From Lysobacterales bacterium (GTDB lineage Bacteria; Pseudomonadota; Gammaproteobacteria; Xanthomonadales; Xanthomonadaceae), in assembly GCA_016718605.1 (NCBI GenBank), contig JADKCY010000001.1, positions 227,730 through 291,729 of the forward strand: DNA of 64,000 bases. The letters are read 5' to 3'. Position numbers and translations under genes: made by a program. The first letter of the stretch is position 1. Each line of letters begins with the position of its first letter. Shown piece after piece: positions 17,526-26,012 of this stretch. Under the pieces are notes generated by a model. That model was not told where the DNA came from. It worked only from the letters and a program-made list of their open reading frames with translations, and did no database searches.

Positions 17526-18101
17526 TCAGAGTCCAGACGGACGCCTGCCACGAGGCGGCTTCACATCCTCATAAATTGACAACTCGACATCCGTCTCTGA
17601 TTCATCGGCTCCAGCCTCAACGCCTTGGCCAAATCCTATACGCGCATAGTCAGGAACCAGTCGCGCCTTTTGGATGTTGTCTAACGCTAACCGGTAGTCC
17701 GCCCCATCTTGCCGAACAAGCACTGCGGAATCGTCCACAGCGACAATCTCTGCGGTAAAACGACGACGGCCTTCGATCGGCAAGTGCAAAGCAATCTTGG
17801 CCTTCTCACCGAGAAACCGCGAAAAATGAGCCGCGCTGAACAGAGGGCGATCAAACCCGGGCGAGGAGACCTCCAGCACATACTGCCCTTCGATCGGATC
17901 GTTCACGTCCAGCAACGCACTGACCTCACGACTAACCAAGGCACAATCGTCCACAGTCACGAGCCGATCAGGCGCTTCAATATACAGACGCAACATGCTC
18001 CTGTGACTACTCGGCGAATACTCAACGCCAAGCAACTCCAAGCCAAGGTCGCCAATCAAAGGCGATAGCAATGCTTCAATTTCCTGCAGTTTCTGCGACA
18101 T
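17526..18101 (-). CDS. rimP: Ribosome maturation factor RimP
   Basis: A 191-residue 30S maturation factor. LGLELLGVEYSPSSHRSMLRLYIE, the VSREVSALLDVNDPI segment and VLEVSSPGFDRPL are the family core, followed by the Sm-like C-terminal domain. It is longer than E. coli RimP (about 150), with an extra acidic then basic tail (ESETDVELSIYEDVKPPRGRR). The ATG at 18101 is chosen; the frame upstream has no homology. It is the first protein gene after tRNA-fMet in the operon, as in E. coli metY-rimP-nusA. Confidence 0.93.
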   Translation of the reverse strand: MSQKLQEIEALLSPLIGDLGLELLGVEYSPSSHRSMLRLYIEAPDRLVTVDDCALVSREVSALLDVNDPIEGQYVLEVSSPGFDRPLFSAAHFSRFLGEKAKIALHLPIEGRRRFTAEIVAVDDSAVLVRQDGADYRLALDNIQKARLVPDYARIGFGQGVEAGADESETDVELSIYEDVKPPRGRRPSGL

Positions 18102-18146
18102 AGAAAGACATCCCGAACAGCCTGCCGCATCAAATGAAACAGGCAC

Positions 18147-18170
18147 AAAAAAAGGGCGCTCGGCCCTGTC
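18147..18170 (-). terminator. Intrinsic terminator after tRNA-fMet
   Basis: On the minus strand a GC-rich stem AGGGC/GCCCT is followed by seven T. It lies between the tRNA gene and rimP, so it may end a separate tRNA transcript or attenuate entry into rimP-nusA. Confidence 0.65.
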
Positions 18171-18220
18171 CAATACCACCGGATGTAATGACGAAAACCT
18201 TCGCCATGGGCCGCAAAGCG

Positions 18221-18245
18221 AAAGAGCCTCACTCGGAGGCTCTTT
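18221..18245 (-). terminator. Hairpin just 3' of tRNA-fMet
   Basis: AAAGAGCCT pairs with AGGCTCTTT around seven bases, starting ten bases after the tRNA 3' end. With the stem at 18147-18170 it gives two stacked stop signals; its U-run is interrupted (TTTCGCTTT). Confidence 0.55.
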
Positions 18246-18255
18246 GCACCATTTC

Positions 18256-18332
18256 TGGTAGCGGGGGCAGGATTTGAACCTGCGACCTTCGGGTTATGAG
18301 CCCGACGAGCTGCCAGACTGCTCCACCCCGCA
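18256..18332 (-). tRNA. Initiator tRNA-fMet (CAU)
   Basis: A 77-base tRNA with encoded CCA and a CAT anticodon (plus-strand 18296-18298). Initiator traits are the three G-C pairs next to the anticodon loop (GGG/CCC), A11 in the D-stem, and an unpaired 1:72 position. The last is T-T here rather than the C-A of E. coli. It precedes rimP, matching the E. coli metY position, so the initiator tRNA is linked to infB, whose product binds it. Confidence 0.93.
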
Positions 18333-18346
18333 TCAGGCAAGCGGCA

Positions 18347-18374
18347 AGTATACAGTGATTGTCATTTGGCGCAA
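18347..18374 (-). promoter_or_regulatory. Candidate promoter of tRNA-fMet
   Basis: On the minus strand TTGCGC (18374-18369) and TATACT (18352-18347) are 16 bases apart, and the -10 ends 14 bases before the tRNA. This is the best sigma-70 match seen in the window and could drive the tRNA-rimP-nusA-infB operon. Confidence 0.6.
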
Positions 18375-18401
18375 GCGTTGAGACGCTATTCGAAGACGAA
18401 T

Positions 18402-19853
18402 TCAGTGCGTGCCAACCGCGCGCAGACACCAATCGATCAGCGGACTCCAGAACAAGCCCAGCACCAACATCGCCAACCCGTTTGCGCTCAACACCCAACG
18501 CAACTGAGTGTCGACGGAGGCCACATGGACTGTGTCCTCGGCAGCATCATCAAAGTACATGACCTTGATGACTCGCAGGTAGTAAAACGCCCCAACGACC
18601 GCGAACACTGCAGCGACCAGCGCAAGCCAAAGCATATCGCCTTGGACGGCCGCCTGGATGACAGCCAGTTTGGCCCAGAAGCCAAACAAGGGCGGGAAGC
18701 CGGCCAACGAGCCCATCAGAAGCAAAACGATGAAAGCGAACCACGGATGACTTTGGTTGAGGCCACGAAAGTCCTCGATGCGATCAGCCTCAAAGCCGCG
18801 ACGCGCCATCAATATGACAACGGCAAACGCGCCGACCGACATCAAGGAATAACTAACCGCGTAGAACAGTGCGGCAGCCTGACCTTGACCAGTCCCCGCA
18901 CTCAAACCCAAAAACAGGAAGCCCACATGTGAAATCGTTGAATAGGCAAGCATTCTCTTGAGGTTGGTCTGCGCAATGGCAACGATGTTGCCAACGGCAA
19001 GTGACGCGACCGCCAGCCATGCCATGTATTGCCGCCAGTCGCCCTCCAACCCCGACAAGCCACCATCCAGCACTCGATACGCCATACCAAACGCAGCTAG
19101 TTTCGGAGCTGATCCAATGAACGCCGTCACCGCAGTCGGAGCGCCGTGATAAACGTCGGGCAGCCACATATGAAAGGGCGCGGCGCCAAACTTGAATGCG
19201 ATACCGACGACGACAAACACCATACCGACAAGCAGTAGAGTCCGAGTCTCTCCCGCGTGCGCCGACACGGTTGCAATGGTCTGCAGATCGAGCGAGCCGC
19301 TCGCGCCGTACAGCATCGACATGCCGTATAGCAACATCCCCGATGCCAAAGCACCAAGCACGAAGTACTTCATCGCTGACTCGACAGAGTTGCGGTTGTC
19401 ACGATCCAGCGCGACAAGCGCATACGAAGACAAAGCCAACAACTCAAGTCCGAGGTAAACCGTGATCAAGCTGCCTGCCGAGACAAGAATCATCATGCCA
19501 AGCACAGCGAACAAACTCAGGACATAAAACTCGCCCTTGAACAGGGAACGATCAGCCAAGTAGGGTTTGGCGTAAACATAGGCAGCCGCAGTGACCACAA
19601 AGATAAACACCTTCAGTAAGTCTGCCACCCCATCACGCACAAACATTCCATTGAAAGCAGTTACCGATTCGCCCGTCGCTACACCACCGCGCAAAGTGAG
19701 AATCACCGCAGCGACCAGAACTAACAGTGAAAGAAAATGCGTGAGTCCGCGCCTGGCATCACTGATGAACAGATCCAGCAACAACAGAAGACAGGCTGCA
19801 CTGAGGACAAATATCTCGGGCAGCAGGGGAGCCAATTCAGACAGGGAGAACAT
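18402..19853 (-). CDS. nuoN: NADH-quinone oxidoreductase subunit N
   Basis: A 483-residue antiporter-like membrane subunit of respiratory complex I, one of three proton-pumping modules. About 14 hydrophobic segments are visible. Family marks include ALSSYALVALDRDNRNSVESAMKYF, with the conserved lysine after a glutamate, the FKFGAAPFHMWLPDVYHGAPT segment and NLKRMLAYSTISHVGFLF. It is the last gene of nuoA-N, 14 bases after nuoM. No terminator is evident between it and the tRNA-fMet promoter 70 bases on. Confidence 0.96.
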   Translation of the reverse strand: MFSLSELAPLLPEIFVLSAACLLLLLDLFISDARRGLTHFLSLLVLVAAVILTLRGGVATGESVTAFNGMFVRDGVADLLKVFIFVVTAAAYVYAKPYLADRSLFKGEFYVLSLFAVLGMMILVSAGSLITVYLGLELLALSSYALVALDRDNRNSVESAMKYFVLGALASGMLLYGMSMLYGASGSLDLQTIATVSAHAGETRTLLLVGMVFVVVGIAFKFGAAPFHMWLPDVYHGAPTAVTAFIGSAPKLAAFGMAYRVLDGGLSGLEGDWRQYMAWLAVASLAVGNIVAIAQTNLKRMLAYSTISHVGFLFLGLSAGTGQGQAAALFYAVSYSLMSVGAFAVVILMARRGFEADRIEDFRGLNQSHPWFAFIVLLLMGSLAGFPPLFGFWAKLAVIQAAVQGDMLWLALVAAVFAVVGAFYYLRVIKVMYFDDAAEDTVHVASVDTQLRWVLSANGLAMLVLGLFWSPLIDWCLRAVGTH

Positions 19854-19866
19854 TCGTGATCCTCGC

Positions 19867-21378
19867 TTACAGCTTGCTGGCGGCGAGTTGCGCCGCGAGT
19901 TGGGCGATGGATGCGTCCATCAGGTCAGTCAACGGCTTCGGGTAGATACCAAATGTCAACACCGCCAGCGCGAACAAAGTCAACACAAAGGCTTCGTTGA
20001 ACCTCACGTCCTTCAGTGCCGCAACTTGCGGATTCGCAACCTCGCCAAACAACACCCGTTTGACCAGCCATAGGGTGTACGCCGCACCGATGATCAAGGT
20101 CAATCCTGCGCCGGCAGCAACCCAAGGGCTGTACTGGAACGCAGCAAGGATCACCATGAACTCACCGACGAAACCTGATGTCCCCGGCAAGCCACTGTTT
20201 GCCATCGCGAACAGCACCATGAAGACCGCGAACCATGGCATGACGTTGGCGACGCCACCATAGTCCTTGATCTGCCTCGTGTGCATTCGGTCGTATACCA
20301 CCCCCACGCACGAGAACATGGCACCTGAAATAAAGCCGTGCGAGATCATTTGAACCATCGCACCCTGCAAGCCCAGAAGTGCTGCGTCTTGCTGTCCTTG
20401 CCGGATCAATGCAAAAGCGATGAACGAGCCCATCGTCACAAAGCCCATATGCGAGATCGACGAATAGGCGATCAGCTTTTTCATGTCCTCCTGCACCAGC
20501 GCGACCAAACCGACATAGATCACCGCAATCAAACTCATCGCAATCAACAACCAAGCGAATTCAGCCCCCGCATCTGGCGTGATTGGCAGCGAAAATCGAA
20601 GGAAACCGTAGCCGCCAATCTTCAGCATGATGGCCGCCAGAATCACTGATCCTGCGGTGGGCGCCTCGACATGTGCATCCGGCAACCAGGTATGCACTGG
20701 AAACATTGGCACCTTCACGGCAAAAGCCGCGAGAAACGCGAAAAAGAGCCACATCTGCTCGGTGCTGCTCAATTTCAGGACGTAAAGATCAGCCAACTGG
20801 AAGCTGCCACCCTTGAGATAAAGGTAGATCAGTCCAACCAGCATGAAGACCGAACCAAGGAAGGTGTATAGGAAGAACTTCAAGGATGCATAGACGCGAC
20901 GCGTACCACCCCACACACCAATGATAATAAACATGGGAATCAGCATGGCCTCGAAGAACACGTAAAACAGCATCGCGTCCAAGGCACAAAAGACACCCAC
21001 CATCAAACCTTCAAGGATCAAAAGCGCGGCATAAAACTGGTGAACCCGCTCATCTACCGATCCCCATGCGCCCACCAGCACCAGCACCGATGTAAACGCC
21101 GTGAGCATAACCAGTGCCACCGAGATGCCGTCGACACCTAAGTGATAACGGATGTTGAATGCCTCGATCCAACTGTAATTTTCAACAAGTTGCATGCTTG
21201 CATCTGCGGCGTCGAAGCCGGTATACAAAGGAACAGTCGTCGCCAAGGTGATGAGCGCGATCAGTAACGCGAACCAGCGCGCCGCATTGGCGCGCTCGGC
21301 ACCAAATAGCAGCGTTGCGAAGCCACCAAAGAGGGGAAGCCAGATCAACAGGCTCAGAAGTGAAGAGTTAACGGGCAT
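19867..21378 (-). CDS. nuoM: NADH-quinone oxidoreductase subunit M
   Basis: A 503-residue antiporter-like subunit with about 14 membrane helices. Diagnostic stretches are YHLGVDGISV, the helix MLFYVFFEAMLIPMF with the conserved Glu, KVPMFPVHTWLPDAHVEAPT with the pumping lysine, and KKLIAYSSISHMGFV. It sits in the order L-M-N, 31 bases after nuoL. Confidence 0.97.
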   Translation of the reverse strand: MPVNSSLLSLLIWLPLFGGFATLLFGAERANAARWFALLIALITLATTVPLYTGFDAADASMQLVENYSWIEAFNIRYHLGVDGISVALVMLTAFTSVLVLVGAWGSVDERVHQFYAALLILEGLMVGVFCALDAMLFYVFFEAMLIPMFIIIGVWGGTRRVYASLKFFLYTFLGSVFMLVGLIYLYLKGGSFQLADLYVLKLSSTEQMWLFFAFLAAFAVKVPMFPVHTWLPDAHVEAPTAGSVILAAIMLKIGGYGFLRFSLPITPDAGAEFAWLLIAMSLIAVIYVGLVALVQEDMKKLIAYSSISHMGFVTMGSFIAFALIRQGQQDAALLGLQGAMVQMISHGFISGAMFSCVGVVYDRMHTRQIKDYGGVANVMPWFAVFMVLFAMANSGLPGTSGFVGEFMVILAAFQYSPWVAAGAGLTLIIGAAYTLWLVKRVLFGEVANPQVAALKDVRFNEAFVLTLFALAVLTFGIYPKPLTDLMDASIAQLAAQLAASKL

Positions 21379-21409
21379 CGTCTAATCCCAGTAGCACAGG
21401 CAATCGCGC

Positions 21410-23440
21410 TCAAGCGCGCAGGGTCCAAATGAGAGAGCCCAACAGGGCAATCAGTCCGAGAATCATCGCGAACGCGTAGTGGTACATCCGCCCAGACTGA
21501 ATTTGACGCAACAAGCTCGCGGACCAACCAACCAACTGGGCCGAACCATTCACCGCGATCCCGTCGATCAATGCGACGTCGCCTCGCTTCCAGAACACTC
21601 GGCCAAGCCACAGACTTCCACGTGCAAAGACCGCCTGATAGAGGTCGTCAACACCATATTTGTTCTCGAGCACTCGAACCGGCAATTCAAATGCTGCGCG
21701 GAGACGAGCCGGTAGTACGGGGTTGATCAGGTACAGATAGCTGGCCGCTGCAAACCCAGCAAATGCCAGCCAGAACGCAGGCGACGCATAGAAGTGCATC
21801 CCGAAGGCCAGCGGCCCGTGGAAATACTCCTCCTTGACTGCTGCCAAGGTGTCGTGCGCTGGCAACACCTGGATCGCAGCAGCGAAATAGTCGCCAAACA
21901 CCATCGGGCCAACGGTAAAAAATCCGATCAGCATCGAGGGTATCGCCAACAAAACCAAGGGCAGCGTCACCACCCATGGTGACTCATGCGGTTGATGTGC
22001 ATGTCCATCACTGTGGGCATGGTCTCCATGCGAATCTGCATGATGGTGAGCATCGACGTGCCGGAAGCGCTCCTCGCCGTGAAAAGTCAGATACAACAGG
22101 CGGAAGCTGTAGAAGCTGGTGATGAACACGCCGAGCAAAACCGACCACATCGCATATTGCTGAACCCAGCCGCCGTGATGAGCCGCCGTTTCTGCCGCAA
22201 GAATGATGCTGTCCTTGGAGTAGTACCCCGAGAAAAACGGCGTGCCGACCAAAGCCAGTGTGCCAATCAAGGAAGTGATCCAGGTGATGGGCATGTACTT
22301 GCGCAGACCACCCATCCTGCGCATGTCCTGCTCGTGATGCATCCCGATGATGACCGAGCCGGCAGCAAGGAACAGCAACGCCTTGAAGAAGGCATGCGTC
22401 ATCAGATGGAACACCGCGCCAGCGTATGCCGAAACACCAAGTGCAACTGTCATGTAGCCCAACTGGGATAGCGTCGAATAGGCCACCACACGTTTGATGT
22501 CGTTCTGCACCACACCGATCAGACCGGTGAAAAGCGCCGTCGTCGCACCGATGAACAACACAAACGCCAGCGCCGTTTCCGACATCTCGAAAAGCGGCGA
22601 CATTCTCGCCACCATGAAAATGCCTGCAGTCACCATGGTCGCTGCGTGAATCAGCGCAGAAATCGGCGTGGGGCCTTCCATCGAGTCTGGCAACCAGACG
22701 TGCAGAGGCACTTGCGCCGACTTACCCATCGCGCCAACAAAAAGGGCGATGCAAATGAAGGTTGGCACAGACCAACCCGCGCCCGGCCAGATGTCGACGG
22801 TACTCGCCGCAATGCTGGGCGCATTTTGGAATGCGGTGGCGTAATCCAGTGTTCCAAGCCAGTACAGCACCCCGGCGATGCCGAGCAGGAAACCGAAATC
22901 GCCCACGCGATTGACCAGAAATGCCTTCATGTTGGCGAAGATCGCACTGGGTCGCTTGAACCAGAAACCGATCAGCAAGTACGACACCAAACCGACCGCT
23001 TCCCAGCCGAAAAACAACTGCAGGAAGTTGTTGCTCATCACCAACATCAGCATCGAAAACGTGAACAGCGAGATGTAGCTGAAGAAGCGTTGGTAACCGG
23101 GATCATCATGCATGTAGCCAATGGTGTAGACATGCACCAACAGGGACACGAAAGACACCACCACCATCATCATCGCGGTCAGCTTGTCCACCAGAAAGCC
23201 GACATGCGCCGAATAGCCGCCAATCTCGAACCAGGTGTATAGATTTTGGTTGAAGATCGGCGCCTGTTCGTAAACCAACTGATACAGGACCTGGATCGAC
23301 AGGCCGCACGACAGCGCAACGCCGAGGATCGTCACCCAGTGAGCCCCTGCACGCCCCACCTGACGTCCAAACAAGCCGGCAATCACAGCGCCAAACAACG
23401 GCGCCAGCGCAGCTGTCAGCAAAACGTTCTGACTGATCAC
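21410..23440 (-). CDS. nuoL: NADH-quinone oxidoreductase subunit L
   Basis: A 676-residue distal membrane subunit, with about 16 helices and the long lateral amphipathic helix near the C-terminus. Marks are LFFGWEAVGLVSYLLIGFW, KSAQVPLHVWLPDSMEGPTPISALIHAATM and KRVVAYSTLSQLGYM. A histidine-rich loop (about residues 462-485, with DAHHHADSHGDHAHSDGHAH) interrupts the sequence; such loops occur in some NuoL proteins and might bind metal. The start is GTG at 23440, 43 bases after nuoK. Confidence 0.96.
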   Translation of the reverse strand: MISQNVLLTAALAPLFGAVIAGLFGRQVGRAGAHWVTILGVALSCGLSIQVLYQLVYEQAPIFNQNLYTWFEIGGYSAHVGFLVDKLTAMMMVVVSFVSLLVHVYTIGYMHDDPGYQRFFSYISLFTFSMLMLVMSNNFLQLFFGWEAVGLVSYLLIGFWFKRPSAIFANMKAFLVNRVGDFGFLLGIAGVLYWLGTLDYATAFQNAPSIAASTVDIWPGAGWSVPTFICIALFVGAMGKSAQVPLHVWLPDSMEGPTPISALIHAATMVTAGIFMVARMSPLFEMSETALAFVLFIGATTALFTGLIGVVQNDIKRVVAYSTLSQLGYMTVALGVSAYAGAVFHLMTHAFFKALLFLAAGSVIIGMHHEQDMRRMGGLRKYMPITWITSLIGTLALVGTPFFSGYYSKDSIILAAETAAHHGGWVQQYAMWSVLLGVFITSFYSFRLLYLTFHGEERFRHVDAHHHADSHGDHAHSDGHAHQPHESPWVVTLPLVLLAIPSMLIGFFTVGPMVFGDYFAAAIQVLPAHDTLAAVKEEYFHGPLAFGMHFYASPAFWLAFAGFAAASYLYLINPVLPARLRAAFELPVRVLENKYGVDDLYQAVFARGSLWLGRVFWKRGDVALIDGIAVNGSAQLVGWSASLLRQIQSGRMYHYAFAMILGLIALLGSLIWTLRA

Positions 23441-23483
23441 TGCAGCCCTCCATTCACAAAAATCGCGTGTCTGCGCATCGTCG

Positions 23484-23789
23484 TTATCCCTTCATCGAGT
23501 CGATATCATCGACGTTGATGCTGCGGCGACTACGGAACAGCGTCACCAAGATGGCAAGACCGATCGCTGACTCGGCAGCAGCAACGGTAAGGATGAAAAA
23601 AACGAACACCTGACCCGCAGGATCACCCAGATGCCGCGAGAACCCCACGAAATTGATATTCACCGCGAGCAGCATCAACTCGATCGCCATCAGCAGAACG
23701 ATAATGTTTTTCCGGTTGGCAAAAATGCCCGCCACACTGATGGCGAAAAGAATCGCGCCTACGGTGAGGAAGTGACCAAGCGTGATCAT
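23484..23789 (-). CDS. nuoK: NADH-quinone oxidoreductase subunit K
   Basis: A 101-residue subunit with three helices. NIIVLLMAIELMLLAVNINFVGF carries the conserved membrane glutamate of the proton channel, followed by the VFVFFILTVAAAESAIGLAI helix with the second one. Length is exactly typical. Its ATG overlaps the nuoJ stop by four bases, so translation of nuoK probably depends on ribosomes finishing nuoJ, which matters given the nuoJ frame break. Confidence 0.97.
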   Translation of the reverse strand: MITLGHFLTVGAILFAISVAGIFANRKNIIVLLMAIELMLLAVNINFVGFSRHLGDPAGQVFVFFILTVAAAESAIGLAILVTLFRSRRSINVDDIDSMKG

Positions 23790-24396
23790 TGCCGCCCCTC
23801 CTGCCGCTCAGACGGCATCTTCAGGATACGGATACGATCTTCCTTGCGAACTTGCACCTGACGCGTTGGATTCTGGTGTTTGACCCCCGTCCGCTGACGC
23901 AGCGTCAACATGATCGCCGCAATGATTGCCACGGTCAGGATCACGGCCGCCAGCTCGAACGGCAGCAGGTAGTCTGTAAACAGCGCATGACCAATCCACT
24001 CCGTATTGCTCATTCCACCCATCAAGGCGGGATCTGCTGGCAACGAACCCTGCCCCTTGCCGACCCCAATCAGCGCGAGCATCTCCAGCCCCATGACGAT
24101 GGCTACAACCAGCGCCACGGGTAAGTAATTTGAAAGTCGGCCGCGATTGGGCACCGACTGAATATCCAGCATCATGACCACGAAGAGGAACAACACCATG
24201 ACGGCGCCCACATAAACCAGCACCAACGCGATGCCAAGAAACTCCGCCTCGGCGAGCAGCCAAAGGCAGGCCGTACTGAAAATGTCAGTACGAGAAAGAG
24301 CACCGCGTGAACGGGATTTTTCACACTGACAACCGCCAACGCGGACATCACTGTGATGGCGGCAAAAGCATAGAACGCTAGCAACTCGAAACTCAT
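23786..24396 (-). CDS. nuoJ: NADH-quinone oxidoreductase subunit J, with an apparent frameshift
   Basis: A core five-helix membrane subunit. The protein starts at ATG 24396 as MSFELLAFYAFAAITVM and continues to KNPVHAVLFLVLTF; from there the family sequence (FSTACLWLLAEAEFLGIALVLVYVGAVMV) is found in another frame down to 23786. One added T in the T-run at about 24279-24282 restores one continuous NuoJ of about 203 residues. The run lies in the loop of a perfect 8-pair hairpin (24273-24293). Without correction the first frame ends early and the subunit is lost. It may be a sequencing error, a recent mutation or, less likely, recoding. Gene identity is certain from both halves. Confidence 0.85.
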
Positions 24397-24429
24397 GATC
24401 GAAGGGCTCCAGCAATGAGGTACCTATGC

Positions 24430-24918
24430 TCAGCGGTAAGCAGAGTCATGGGCTTTGCGCTCGGCAATTTCAGACTCCAGACGGTCACCAATGGCCAGCA
24501 GCTGCGCCTTGGAAAGCACGTTCTCGCCGCGCTTTTCAAAGTGATATTCGTGGATATGCGTCTCAACAATGGAATCCACCGGACAGGACTCCTCACAGAA
24601 CCCGCAGAAAATGCACTTGAACAAATCGATCTCGTAGCGCGTGGTGCGACGTGATCCGTCCTCGCGCTGCTCGGAGTCGATCGTGATGGCCAGCGCCGGG
24701 CAGACTGCTTCACACAACTTGCAGGCGATGCATCGCTCTTCGCCATTGGGGTAACGACGTAGCGCGTGCAGACCGCGAAAGCGCGGCGACTGCGGGATTT
24801 TCTCGAACGGATAATTGACCGTGTAGTTCGGCTTGAAAAAGTAACGCAAGGTTAGCCAGAGGCCCTGCAGCAGTTCGATCAGCAGCAAACTCTTGAGGTA
24901 GGAAAAAATACGGCTCAT
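24430..24918 (-). CDS. nuoI: NADH-quinone oxidoreductase subunit I
   Basis: A 162-residue peripheral-arm subunit with two [4Fe-4S] clusters (N6a and N6b) that pass electrons towards quinone. Both ferredoxin motifs are intact: CIACKLCEAVCP and CIFCGFCEESCP. GLWLTLRYFFKP at the N-terminus is the usual membrane-facing helix. The ATG at 24918 gives the standard N-terminus; ten more upstream codons in the frame have no homology. It starts 8 bases after nuoH. Confidence 0.97.
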   Translation of the reverse strand: MSRIFSYLKSLLLIELLQGLWLTLRYFFKPNYTVNYPFEKIPQSPRFRGLHALRRYPNGEERCIACKLCEAVCPALAITIDSEQREDGSRRTTRYEIDLFKCIFCGFCEESCPVDSIVETHIHEYHFEKRGENVLSKAQLLAIGDRLESEIAERKAHDSAYR

Positions 24919-24926
24919 GGGCGTGC

Positions 24927-26009
24927 TCAAGCTCCTGCAACGAACCATTCAGCGTGCACGGCCAAAGCCGCAACGAGAATCCAGACGATAGTGATCGGAA
25001 TGAACACCTTCCAGCCGAGCCGCATGATCTGGTCATAGCGATAGCGCGGAAAGCTGGCGCGGAACCAGACATAACAAAAGGCAAAGAACAATGCTTTGAG
25101 CATCAACCAGCCAATGCCAGGCAAGGCCAACCAGCTATCGGTGAAGCCTTGAAACGGCGACAGCCAACCGCCCAGGAACATGATCGCCGCCAGGAAGCTG
25201 ATCAAAATCATGTTGGCGTACTCGGCCAAGAAAAACACCGCGAAGGCAGCACCCGAGTATTCGACGTGAAAACCTGCGACGATTTCAGACTCGCCCTCTG
25301 CGACGTCAAACGGCGCACGATTGGTCTCTGCAACCCCCGCTATGAAGTAGATCACAAACAGTGGCAACAGCGGCAACCAGAACCACTCAAAAGGTCCCGC
25401 ATTGCCTTGCTGGGCTCGGACGATCTCGGTGAGGTTGAGGCTACCCGCCGCAACCAGTACACCGACCAACGCAAAACCCATCGCGATTTCGTAGCTCACC
25501 ACCTGCGCAGCCGAGCGCATTGCGCCAAGGAACGCGTACTTGGAGTTGGAGGCCCACCCCGCAAGGATGACGCCATACACGCCCATTGAGGTCATCGCCA
25601 ACAGATACAACAAGCCCGCATTGGTGTTTGCCAGCACCATGCCATCCTCGAATGGCACCACCGCCCAAGCCGCAAACGCCGGACCAATGGCAAGAATCGG
25701 CGCAAGTCGATACAGAAAGCCGTTCGCACTGCTCGGCGTAATCACCTCTTTGAACAACAACTTGAAGGTGTCAGCGAAAGGCTGGATCCAGCCGATGCCA
25801 AAAACACGACCGACAAACACAGGACCTTGGCGGACATGCATCCAGCCGATCACCTTGCGCTCGAACAAGGTGAACATGGCGACAGCGATGATCAACGGCA
25901 GCGTGATCGTCACGATCTTGATCATGGTCCAGACCAACAGTCCGAACACGCCAAAACTCAGAAAGAACTCGCGAAGGCCGTCAACGATAGAGGCAATCAA
26001 TGGAAACAT
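24927..26009 (-). CDS. nuoH: NADH-quinone oxidoreductase subunit H
   Basis: A 360-residue membrane subunit that forms much of the quinone-binding chamber. Eight or nine helices are visible; the family marks are RQGPVFVGRVFGIGWIQPFADTFKLLFKE, the Glu-rich loop DVAEGESEIVAGFHVEYSG, and FRASFPRYRYDQIMRLGWK near the end. It follows nuoG by three bases. Confidence 0.97.
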   Translation of the reverse strand: MFPLIASIVDGLREFFLSFGVFGLLVWTMIKIVTITLPLIIAVAMFTLFERKVIGWMHVRQGPVFVGRVFGIGWIQPFADTFKLLFKEVITPSSANGFLYRLAPILAIGPAFAAWAVVPFEDGMVLANTNAGLLYLLAMTSMGVYGVILAGWASNSKYAFLGAMRSAAQVVSYEIAMGFALVGVLVAAGSLNLTEIVRAQQGNAGPFEWFWLPLLPLFVIYFIAGVAETNRAPFDVAEGESEIVAGFHVEYSGAAFAVFFLAEYANMILISFLAAIMFLGGWLSPFQGFTDSWLALPGIGWLMLKALFFAFCYVWFRASFPRYRYDQIMRLGWKVFIPITIVWILVAALAVHAEWFVAGA

Positions 26010-26012
26010 GGC

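Noticed and set aside
24273..24293. Programmed -1 frameshift in nuoJ
   Set aside because: No X-XXY-YYZ slippery heptamer is present, and the needed slip of tRNA-Phe from TTT to ATT is poor; an error or mutation is simpler. Kept open only as a check.
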